From Pseudomonas sp. ACM7 (lineage in GTDB: Bacteria > Pseudomonadota > Gammaproteobacteria > Pseudomonadales > Pseudomonadaceae): a stretch of 64,000 bases of DNA. The translations under genes were made by a program, and so were the position numbers. The stretch covers positions 1,747,120 through 1,811,119 of the forward strand of contig NZ_CP024866.1 of NCBI RefSeq assembly GCF_004136015.1, given 5' to 3'. The notes under the pieces are model-generated. The model was not told the DNA's origin and searched no databases. It worked only from the letters and a program-made list of their open reading frames with translations. Positions 54,032 to 62,025 of this stretch are shown here, one piece after another; the stretch's first letter is position 1; each line of letters opens with the position of its first letter.

Positions 54032-56073
54032 TGCGCGGCTCCATTGGAATCCGAAATCCGCACACCGACCACCGGCCGCAACAACTTGCCACCAGGTTCA
54101 TTTATCCTGACGTGAAGCTCCCCCTCCAGCACCAGCCCCGGTTGAACAAACGCAGTATCGACCGTGAGCCTGACACAGGTTCCGTCGCCCATTTCCGTGC
54201 ACTTTACAGAGGGGATCGCACTGCTGATTAGGGGTGATTCCAATCGAAACGGAAACGTGCCGAGCCCGTTCACAATCCATGCCTCTAAGGGGATCGGCCC
54301 GGATTCGGAGTCCACGGAAACGGTGATTTCTCTGGGTATGTCTGGCTGCACCAGCCCCCACCTCAAGCACCATTTCATGACGATGGCGGATGCCGCATAC
54401 TTGACTTCGGTTATCTCCAGTTCAGGCGAAGCCACCGCCCCTTTTCTGGAACCTTGGCCGATGGACGGAGGCGGCACCGCTTTGCCAAACCTCCCATCCC
54501 CGCCGAATCCACGACTGGGCAGCACGAGTTCGGCCAATTTGCGTGACATACGCATCGAAGGTTTGACGGTTACGCTGGGCTGGGACGGTACGCCGAAATC
54601 CTTCAGGATTCGGCCACACTGGCCACGAATCTTTTCAACCACTCGCCCTCCGTTCACGTCCACCCACGAGGCATGGTCCGCACGCTCGCAGCTTCTTAGA
54701 TAACCTTCAAGATTCTGTATGTTCGAGCGTAACCCTCGGGCTGCGGATGGCAGGAGCTCCTGTGCCGAATCTGGAACAAAAAGCGCCACCACGTATCTGC
54801 CGTCTGCAAAACCGGAGAACCCACCTGCCCAGCCTCGCGAATCGATACTGTCTTCCCAACAGATGTTCATTCCAGGCGAACGCATGAATGTTACTATCGG
54901 TCGATGGGGAGCGCCGCTGCCTGCCTTGGAGAAGATGCAGGTTTCCGGGCTGGGGGCGTTGTCTGGCGCCTCCATCTGCAATTGACGTGAGGTCAACGCC
55001 ACGCCAAGCAGCCAGCCCGCGTGACCGGAGGCCACGAACTCACCTCGCAACTGGATAGCTTTGCAAAGCACCTCATCGCTCTTGATACCTCTGGCCGTCA
55101 AATAATCTGCCTCTTCAGGCACCTCTCCTATTGCGCGGTCATACAAGCACTGACTGGCCCGGAATATCGGTAACATATCCCCGCTGGCTATCTCCATGCC
55201 GTTAACCGAAGCACTCAGGTATCTACCACTGGCGAAGTAGGGGTTATCCAGGCGCGCACTGAACCAGCGCTGGATCGCAACATTTACGTAATCTTCGTAA
55301 CTACTGTGCCACCACGGTGCCGGCCCGTCCTCATGGTCGAAGACGGGCAGCAGGTTTTCTTTGAGCAATGGGATGATGATTGCCGTGCCGGTTGTTTTAC
55401 CGCTGAACGGCTGAGTACCCAATGCCTTCAGGATATTGTGGATGTGCTCCGGCGCCGTGATTGCTTGCAGTCGATCATTCTCCCCCCACCAAGCAATGCC
55501 GGTTTGCGTGGTGACCTGCAAGCGGTCGACACGGTTTTCATCTTCGACCAGCGAAGCCACCAGCCGCTCTTCATATCCTTCGGAGGTCTCGATCCGGCTG
55601 TAGTATATGACGAGGCCTGCCCCCATGCGGAAATAACAGGTCTTGCCCAATCCCCACGAACCGCCCGCACTATCATCAGTGCGAGTCCGGCCGATTTCGA
55701 ACACGAGCTTCAGGAAATTGCCATGTTGACCATTGGCTAACACGCTGTCGAAGGTCATCGGCCCGGTCAGCCCCTCGGTACCTGAGTCGCGGATCTCAAG
55801 CAGTTTCGGCGTACGTGGATAGCGTTTTCCGAGCATCTGCAGGTTCAGCCCTTCACTGAAAATGGAGGCGATGGCCTCCAGAGAATGCTCGCGGATATGG
55901 AAATCCACTGACACCGGCAGTTCCTGATTATCTTTGCGCCCTGCGTCGAGCGCGTTCTGAACGGATTCGCGTACCAGCAAGTCCAACAATGGCGTTTCTT
56001 CATTCTGCAGCGCGCGAAGCAGGAACGCACCGGACTCCTGCATGGGCTGCAGTGGGAGGCTGTAATACTTCAT
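54028..56073 (-). CDS. GHKL (HSP90/MutL-like, paraMORC-type) ATPase of the defence operon
   Basis: This 681-residue protein has a full GHKL ATPase domain in its first ~230 residues: Glu36 and Asn40 in RESVQNALDAG, the Asp96 loop RDSGTEGLTG, and the lid GGSWGLGKTCYF (about 137-148). The C-terminal half is beta-rich and unlike Hsp90, histidine kinases or gyrase. Such proteins were predicted to act with superfamily-II helicases and nucleases in restriction systems (MORC/paraMORC group). It lies three bases after the Z1 helicase gene and overlaps the next by four. Its ATP-driven clamp role is inference. Confidence 0.9.
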   Translation of the reverse strand: MKYYSLPLQPMQESGAFLLRALQNEETPLLDLLVRESVQNALDAGRKDNQELPVSVDFHIREHSLEAIASIFSEGLNLQMLGKRYPRTPKLLEIRDSGTEGLTGPMTFDSVLANGQHGNFLKLVFEIGRTRTDDSAGGSWGLGKTCYFRMGAGLVIYYSRIETSEGYEERLVASLVEDENRVDRLQVTTQTGIAWWGENDRLQAITAPEHIHNILKALGTQPFSGKTTGTAIIIPLLKENLLPVFDHEDGPAPWWHSSYEDYVNVAIQRWFSARLDNPYFASGRYLSASVNGMEIASGDMLPIFRASQCLYDRAIGEVPEEADYLTARGIKSDEVLCKAIQLRGEFVASGHAGWLLGVALTSRQLQMEAPDNAPSPETCIFSKAGSGAPHRPIVTFMRSPGMNICWEDSIDSRGWAGGFSGFADGRYVVALFVPDSAQELLPSAARGLRSNIQNLEGYLRSCERADHASWVDVNGGRVVEKIRGQCGRILKDFGVPSQPSVTVKPSMRMSRKLAELVLPSRGFGGDGRFGKAVPPPSIGQGSRKGAVASPELEITEVKYAASAIVMKWCLRWGLVQPDIPREITVSVDSESGPIPLEAWIVNGLGTFPFRLESPLISSAIPSVKCTEMGDGTCVRLTVDTAFVQPGLVLEGELHVRINEPGGKLLRPVVGVRISDSNGAAQ

Positions 56074-56076
56074 GGA

Positions 56077-58905
56077 TCAGATCGCGCCTACCGTTTCTTC
56101 AAGATTATTTTCCGATGGCGCGAAGGTCTCCGGAATATTGACTGTCACGTGAGTGACATAGCTTTTCTGCTTGCCTTGCGAACCCGGCAGATAAAGGCTG
56201 ATACCTACGATGTGCGCTTTGGCATTGAGCGATTGCCTCTCTCGGCGCGGCGCAGGGGCGACCTTTGTAGAAGGTTCATAAGGGCTGTCTTTGTCGATGA
56301 GATAGATCAGCAGTTGAGGTACTGTTCCGACACCACCTTTGTCGCGCTCCTCTGCCACTTGGAAATTACTAGACCCCGGCTTCCGAAGACCAACCTCTTG
56401 AAGCGCATAGGCATCCGCCAGCAAGTCCTTCGGATCTCGCAGCGTACCAATGGACACACCATCATCCGAACGCTTATCGGCGAAGCGGCTACGGTTGATC
56501 CGGCCAATAGTTTCGCCGGAAATCTCCCAGCTATTTTCCGGTTTCGGTGTGTTGCCCGCCACTACGACATTCCACTCCGTATAGCCAGCGTCTCTATTGT
56601 GCTCACCGAGCCATGTCAAAAAAGCTGGCATGTCGGAGAAGAACTGATTACCGGGATGAAACGAGAGGTTCGCAAGATATCTGACTACCTGACCGACGTC
56701 GACATTACGCCAGACAAGGCTATTGGCCCCCTTCAATTCGGTTTTTTTGAGGTTGGTACCTGCCGAGCTCAGAAATTTCTCTGTACACAACAAATTGTTA
56801 TTGAGCACCGCAGCAGCATCATCGCCGTCATGAAAAACGGTTGTTTGCCGATTGATTCCCGAAAAGTCGAATTTCGCCTTGATCGCGCGCTGCATCCTGT
56901 TCGCACCTGTCGGGCGAAGCCATGCGAGCCGAGCATGGACACGGACCCGAGGCCCGAACTCTTCAGGCTTGGCACCGGCATGCATGAAGCGCTGTAGATC
57001 GTCACGAAGTTCCTCTTCCGCGACGGTCATGAACTCGTACTTTTCTCTCGTATCATCGGACATCCACACGCGAGGCAACAGTTCATAGCCTCTGCGGTAA
57101 CCAAACCAGCGCCCCATCTGCATCAGGGAATCTGCCTGCGCCGAGCCACGCAGGAAGAATGTGCTGACGAGGTTTTCAATCGTCAGCCCGCGAGAAAGAG
57201 TGCCACCGCCGATAACGATAAACGCTGTGCAGTAATTCAGAGCGTGCTCAGCGTCAGGGTAGAATAGCCGCCTGACCTCGTTCTCATCAGTCACACCGTT
57301 ATTGGCACAGTTATCAACACAGATATGGATGCCTTGGTGGTATGTCCGTTGCAAATCCGCATCCAGCTGGATAGCTGTCACCGCATCCAGCAGTGTCCGC
57401 ACTTCTGCAAAAAAATAGTCAAACGCCGGGAGTTCACGAAGCTCGGAGAGCCGGCCGTAGTCAGGGAAACGGTCGGCAAACTGCGCACCATCGAGTTGTG
57501 ACGAAACGTTGTCCCACACGGGCCTGAACGTAGCGGCCAACTGATCATCAGCGTACTTCGACCACGCCTGGAGCGCTGCCTGCACGGCTTTGCTCATGTA
57601 CTCATGATCAAGCTGCCTTGCACTTGTATGGATCAACATGCTCACAGGCTTTGCAGCGCCGGACAATCGCATCACGGCTACACAGCACAGGTACCAGATC
57701 AGGCTTTCTTGCAGCGCGTGAGGCAGTGTCAAGTCTTCCCCTCGGTGAAGGATACTCACCTGTTCCACGTCTTTTGTAGAGACTTCACGAACGATTCCAA
57801 GCGGCTCTTTATCATGTTCGGCGTAACCGAAAATCTGCACGGGCCCGAAATGTTCGTCCGCCTGTGGCAGCGCTGCAATGAAATCCGAAGGGTAAAGGGT
57901 CTCTCCTGGTCCTTCATTGAGAAAGTTGGCGGAGGGTGTGGCGGTGAACGCAACGTAGTTCACACATTGCAGAGGCAAACTGATCAATTGAAGGATGAGT
58001 TTGTTGATGGCCGTTCGCTCAGCCTTCGAAACGTCATTTGAATTGATGCCCGCTTGATCCGCCTCGTCATCAATCACCACGAGCCGCATCTGCGACATCC
58101 CCAGCGGGTGCGCTTTGATCCACGCAATGAGATGCTTCAACCGAGCCGGGTTCTTCAGGCAAACAACAAGGTGGCGGTCTCTTCGGCCAGCGTCGAACTG
58201 CATGTCCTGCGCACGGGCACCATAAGGACTGTTCTTCGATGGATGCTCGATCGCCTTCCAACTGACGTTACCGTCATGCTGGAACAGATCGCCGACCAGA
58301 CGCTTATTGGTTTGTACCCGCAGGTTCTCGAGGGTGCCGGTGAGCACGACGAACAGGTTCCATCTATAGTCGGCTGCCATGGAAATCAGGCCCGCCATGT
58401 TGGCTGTCTTGCCGGATTGTACATGTCCGACCACCAGCCCTTTTACAGGCATGCGATCTTGGGTGGTCTGCCGCAGATGCCGAAGGACGCGCACCGCAGA
58501 CTTTTGAATATTATCGACCGAGGCTTGCTTCCAGCCCTGCGCGATCAAGTGTTTTCTGTAGAGCTGCCATGCACTTCGCGCGTCTTGCGGCACTGCCATG
58601 CCAGGCTCGGCTTCTTCCGCCCCAACAACAATCAAGGGTCTCGCCGCGGCGACGGATTGCTGCTCGGCCTGTTCCTTGTGCCGAACGATCTTCTTCCAAC
58701 ATTCAAGGCGCTCTTGCGGGCTATTGCCCAGCGAAGGCCAGTCATCCATTTGCTCCTGCAACAGGAACCAGTCGTTGGCCTTCTCAAGTGACTGTTCCGT
58801 CCGGCCGAGTCTGGCGATATCTTCCCAACTCCAGCTTTTCAGGCGCCGTCCATCAATGAACGCACGGCATTTATCGTACGCTGGGTTGATACTGTAATCA
58901 GCCAT
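56077..58905 (-). CDS. Z1-domain superfamily-II helicase
   Basis: This 942-residue protein has the helicase motifs in order: Walker A GHVQSGKT (160-167), Walker B VVIDDEAD (276-283), TATP (321-324), GTLSRGLT (569-575) and QMGRWFGYR (about 596-604). The Z1 domain occurs in restriction-modification and defence loci. The first ~110 residues are helical, the last ~280 beta-rich. The ATG at 58905 is chosen over the one two codons upstream because AGGG is at the better distance. It is first of the five-gene operon. Confidence 0.93.
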   Translation of the reverse strand: MADYSINPAYDKCRAFIDGRRLKSWSWEDIARLGRTEQSLEKANDWFLLQEQMDDWPSLGNSPQERLECWKKIVRHKEQAEQQSVAAARPLIVVGAEEAEPGMAVPQDARSAWQLYRKHLIAQGWKQASVDNIQKSAVRVLRHLRQTTQDRMPVKGLVVGHVQSGKTANMAGLISMAADYRWNLFVVLTGTLENLRVQTNKRLVGDLFQHDGNVSWKAIEHPSKNSPYGARAQDMQFDAGRRDRHLVVCLKNPARLKHLIAWIKAHPLGMSQMRLVVIDDEADQAGINSNDVSKAERTAINKLILQLISLPLQCVNYVAFTATPSANFLNEGPGETLYPSDFIAALPQADEHFGPVQIFGYAEHDKEPLGIVREVSTKDVEQVSILHRGEDLTLPHALQESLIWYLCCVAVMRLSGAAKPVSMLIHTSARQLDHEYMSKAVQAALQAWSKYADDQLAATFRPVWDNVSSQLDGAQFADRFPDYGRLSELRELPAFDYFFAEVRTLLDAVTAIQLDADLQRTYHQGIHICVDNCANNGVTDENEVRRLFYPDAEHALNYCTAFIVIGGGTLSRGLTIENLVSTFFLRGSAQADSLMQMGRWFGYRRGYELLPRVWMSDDTREKYEFMTVAEEELRDDLQRFMHAGAKPEEFGPRVRVHARLAWLRPTGANRMQRAIKAKFDFSGINRQTTVFHDGDDAAAVLNNNLLCTEKFLSSAGTNLKKTELKGANSLVWRNVDVGQVVRYLANLSFHPGNQFFSDMPAFLTWLGEHNRDAGYTEWNVVVAGNTPKPENSWEISGETIGRINRSRFADKRSDDGVSIGTLRDPKDLLADAYALQEVGLRKPGSSNFQVAEERDKGGVGTVPQLLIYLIDKDSPYEPSTKVAPAPRRERQSLNAKAHIVGISLYLPGSQGKQKSYVTHVTVNIPETFAPSENNLEETVGAI

Positions 58906-59019
58906 TAGCATCCCTACTGTATTCGGAAGACAACTCGAAGCAGGAACATCCCTACATTCAAGTCAAAGCCAAGGATAGTGGCACAGAGCCGGTCACCTTA
59001 CAAAACCCGGCTGCTAGGG

Positions 59020-60021
59020 AAACTCTGAAAAACACTTCCAAATTTGGTGAAATACCCGTCTCGTCCACACTGAACGGTTGAGCCCGATGAAACAGATGTC
59101 CTTCGCCGATGCTGAGTATGCCGGTAAACGCAAACAGACCCAGCGCGAGCGCTTCCTGATCGAGATGGATCAAGTCGTGCCCTGGAAGGGCCTGATTGCC
59201 TTGATCGAACCGTATTATCCAAAAGGTGAAGGCGGCCGTCCGGCGTACCCGCTGATGGCGATGTTGCAGGTTCACCTGATGCAGAACTGGTTCGGCTACA
59301 GCGACCCGGCGATGGAAGAAGCGCTCTACGAAACGACGATCTTGCGCCAGTTTTCAGGGCTTCACCTGGACCGGATTCCCGATGAAACGACGATTCTCAA
59401 CTTCCGTCGACTGCTGGAAAAACATGAGTTGGCCAGTGGGATCTTGCAGGTCATCAACGGTTATCTGGGTGATCGTGGCCTGATGCTGCGCCAAGGCACG
59501 GTAGTCGATGCCACGATTATTCACGCGCCGAGTTCGACCAAGAACCAAGAGGGCAAACGCGACCCTGAGATGCATCAGACGAAGAAAGGAAACCAGTATT
59601 TCTTCGGGATGAAAGCGCACATCGGCGTCGATGCCCACTCCGCCCTGGTCCATAGCCTGGTGGGCACGGCGGCCAATGTGGCCGATGTCACGCAGGTCGA
59701 TCAGTTGCTGCAGGGTGAGGAAACGTACGTCTGTGGCGACTCGGGTTACACCGGTGTGCAGAAGCGTCCTGAGCACTAGGGACGCCAGATGTACTGGTCG
59801 ATCGCCGCCCGGCCCAGCACGTATAAGAAGCACGGCAAGAAGAGCCTGATTCAGCTCGGCATCACTCGTAGCGGCAGGTTGCAAGACCAGAAACTTAGTC
59901 GCCACGGCGTTCGATCTTCAAGGGAATTCGGCGGGTCGGCCCATTACGTAGAGACCCGCTACACCGTACTTTATGACATCTGCACGCAGAACGCTCTAAT
60001 CATCCTGCGGAATTGCCTTAC
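59020..60021 (+). pseudogene. Broken IS5-family transposase remnant
   Basis: From ATG 59087 the frame gives an IS5-type transposase N-terminus and DDE region (MKQMSFADAEYAGKRKQTQ; FSGLHLDRIPDETTILNFRR; VVDATIIHAPSST; GDSGYTGVQKRPEH). A TAG at 59777-59779 interrupts it. The same frame continues MYWSIAARPSTYKKHGKKSLI and then loses similarity. GGGAAACTCTGAAAAA near 59017-59032 looks like the left terminal repeat; no right repeat is found, so the element is truncated. It lies upstream of the Z1 operon. Confidence 0.85.
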
Positions 60022-60152
60022 ATAGGTGCCATTGCCAACTGGGGTAAGTGAAGCGAACGGCAAGTCGCAGGGGGAAACAGCAATCAGGTTCTGATCAGAA
60101 CCGAATACAATGGCAGGCCAATTCAAGCCGTTTGCGAATTGAGATGGACTCA

Positions 60153-60176
60153 GTATTCCAAAAGGTATTCCAAGCC
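60153..60176 (+). promoter_or_regulatory. Integrase-arm-type repeat, right end
   Basis: GTATTCCA, three bases (AAA here, CGT on the left), then GGTATTCCAAGCC, in the same orientation as the copy at 39637-39660. The outer 21 bases are identical. It lies 48 bases before the candidate attR, as an arm site should. Confidence 0.7.
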
Positions 60177-60223
60177 TCGCAAAAAAAACTAAAAATATAT
60201 ACAAATCAATAATTTACTGAATC

Positions 60224-60246
60224 GGTTCAGATTACCCCGGCCACCA
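60224..60246 (+). other. Candidate attR (degenerate copy of the ssrA 3' end)
   Basis: GGTTCAGATTACCCCGGCCACCA resembles the ssrA end at 39498-39522, with two substitutions in the stem and two missing bases. Host-type sequence (a REP, host genes) starts right after it. The match is imperfect, and CCACCAAATA also begins a dispersed repeat found at 38390, so the boundary is probable but not certain. Confidence 0.55.
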
Positions 60247-60294
60247 AATACGAAGCAAAACAAAACCCGCCAAGTGCGGGTTTTGTTGCATCTG
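60241..60294. repeat. Dispersed terminator-type repeat, copy 2
   Basis: Nearly identical to 38390-38443, with the stem ACCCGCC/GGCGGGT-like core CCGCCAAGTGCGGG and TTTTGTTGCATCTG after it. Before the island came, it may have been the terminator of ssrA itself. Confidence 0.75.
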
Positions 60295-60322
60295 GGATTC
60301 GACAATCCATGCCCCACCGCCC

Positions 60323-60351
60323 CCCTGTGGGAGCGGGCTTGCCCGCGAAGA
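60323..60351. repeat. Pseudomonas REP element
   Basis: CCTGTGGGAGCGGGCTTGCC and the following CGCGAAG match the common Pseudomonas REP with the GCGGGCTTGCCCGC stem. It confirms host chromosome on this side of the island. Confidence 0.8.
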
Positions 60352-60422
60352 GGCCAGCCCTACCAATACAAAATACCCAGCGGCCGCCGAAGCCGCCGCC
60401 GCGACCTCCCTCGGAGACGCCC

Positions 60423-60883
60423 ATGCGCCAAGCCCTCCTTATCATCGACGTCCAGCCCAGTTTCGCCCCACCTCAATGGCTCATCGAAGGTATCCAGACA
60501 CTATAGGCACGCTGCCCAGCGTCGCCACGGTCGAGCGCCACGACGAATCCAAAACTCCGTTCCAGAAACAACTCGGCTGGCATACCGCACCCGACGATGA
60601 CAGCCTGATTCAGGCCGACCGCCTCTTCATCAAGCACGGCTACGCGCCTTCACTGGAAACCATCGAGTATTTGAAAAGCCTGAAGGTGGATCGCGTGCTC
60701 GTCTGCGTTCTTCAGACCGAGACCTGCTGCCTGGCGGCGGGGTTTGCATTGTTTGATGCGGGGTTGCAGCCGACGTTGATTACGGACTTGACGATGGGGT
60801 CATCGCTGGATCGGACGGGAGAGTTGGGTGTCAGGCTTTGGAAGCATCATTTCAAGCACACGCTCAAATCGAGTGAGCTGTAA
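60423..60883 (+). pseudogene. Isochorismatase-like cysteine hydrolase, frameshifted
   Basis: The first 27 codons (MRQALLIIDVQPSFAPPQW) are the N-terminus of an isochorismatase-like hydrolase with the catalytic Asp in IIDVQ. They end at TAG (60504-60506). Another frame then continues TIGTLPSVATVERHDESKT through HGYAPSLETIEYLKSL and VLQTETCCLAAGFALFDAG, which holds the nucleophilic cysteine. One base is missing near 60500. It is the first host gene beyond the island. A sequencing error is possible. Confidence 0.85.
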
Positions 60884-60975
60884 TCAACGTATTAGTCGGC
60901 GATTCAACACAACAGGACCTATGCTGCGGGTTTGCCTGCAACCGCTTGAGCAACCACTCACTCAGGAAGATCAAC

Positions 60976-61899
60976 ATGAACGTATGGATCGCAGCCGTCC
61001 TGGCCGCCATGGTTTCTGTGCCTGTACACGCCGCCACCGAGATCGCTCCTCGTGTCGAGCAGGTCACCTTCAAAAAGGGCTCCGACACCGCCAGGTTCGC
61101 CCGATCCATCAAAGGCCCGCTCACCGCGCAGTACCGCCTAAACGCGAAGGCCGGCCAAATGATGACCGTGGACTTCAAGTCTTCCAACGCCTCTGCCTAC
61201 TTCAACATCACCGCGAAAGGTGCGGACTATGCGTTGTTTAACGGATCGATCATGGGCAATCACTTTCTGGGACCATTGCCCGCCGATGGCGAATATACGG
61301 TTCAGGTATACCTGATGCGCAGCGCTTCTCGGCGCAATGAAGTGGCCAACTACAACCTTTCGTTAAGCCTGAGCTCGGGTGATGCAACGGATAGCAACCA
61401 GCCGTTCGACCAGACACTTGAATTGCAGGGCATTGGCTTTCACGTGACGAGCGTGTCGGTCGATGGAAGTCGTGCTCTACGCATTGCACCCCAAGGTCTG
61501 GAAATCGATAACACAGAGATCGTACGCCCGCTCACCGGCACCATCGTCCGAGCAGAGGTCGCCGACCTTGATCGCAATGGCTCTCCAGAGATTTACGTAT
61601 TCATCAGGTCACCGGGGCGCGGGATGCCGGGCGAGCTCATTGCTTACGCTGCCAATCGCAAGAAGTCACTTAGCGAGATTTATCTACCACCTGTCAGCGA
61701 GAACCCAAAAATAGCGGTGGGCTACCAGGGCGAGGATGAGTTTGCCATGGTGGAAAATGCGTTGGTGCAGCGGTTCCCGGTTTATGACAGCACGGATGCC
61801 GACGCGGGCAGGACGGGGAAAATTCGGCAGGTTCAGTACACGTTGATGCCTGGTGAGGCCGGGTGGGTTTTGAGGGCTTTGGGGACGACTGAGTATTGA
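60976..61899 (+). CDS. Secreted protein with a lysozyme-inhibitor (PliG/PliI)-like domain
   Basis: The 307-residue precursor begins MNVWIAAVLAAMVSVPVHAA with a signal peptide cleaved near VHA-ATE. The first ~115 mature residues (VTFKKGSDTARFARSIKGPL; VYLMRSASRRNEVANYNLSL) resemble periplasmic inhibitors of g- or i-type lysozyme. The second half (about 130-307) is a different beta-rich domain with the AEVADLDRNGSPEIYVF segment of FG-GAP/VCBS-like repeats. AGGAAG precedes the ATG at 60976. Inhibitor activity is inferred. Confidence 0.75.
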   Translation: MNVWIAAVLAAMVSVPVHAATEIAPRVEQVTFKKGSDTARFARSIKGPLTAQYRLNAKAGQMMTVDFKSSNASAYFNITAKGADYALFNGSIMGNHFLGPLPADGEYTVQVYLMRSASRRNEVANYNLSLSLSSGDATDSNQPFDQTLELQGIGFHVTSVSVDGSRALRIAPQGLEIDNTEIVRPLTGTIVRAEVADLDRNGSPEIYVFIRSPGRGMPGELIAYAANRKKSLSEIYLPPVSENPKIAVGYQGEDEFAMVENALVQRFPVYDSTDADAGRTGKIRQVQYTLMPGEAGWVLRALGTTEY

Positions 61900-62025
61900 A
61901 GGATGCTCGTTAGTGAGTTGCTCCCGTTCGCCCCCACGGTCAAAGCCAAAACACTTCGGATGAAGACCCGAAGCCCTTCTACACTCACCTCTCACACGTC
62001 TAAAACACTCACCATACGAGCCCAC

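Noticed and set aside
48971..58905. DISARM, BREX or Dnd assignment of the defence module
   Set aside because: Hallmark genes (DrmA/DrmB, PglX/PglZ/BrxC, DndB-E) are absent. The Z1-GHKL-PD-(D/E)XK set differs.
59788..60025. A separate 78-codon gene after the transposase stop
   Set aside because: Its first ~20 codons continue the transposase frame (AARPSTYKKHGKK), so it is the tail of the same broken element.
38390..60294. The 54-bp repeat at 38390 and 60241 as the island's att sites
   Set aside because: The left copy is 1.1 kb upstream of the integrase on the far side of ssrA, and the repeat is a terminator-type dispersed element. Only the few bases overlapping the ssrA-end copy matter for attR.
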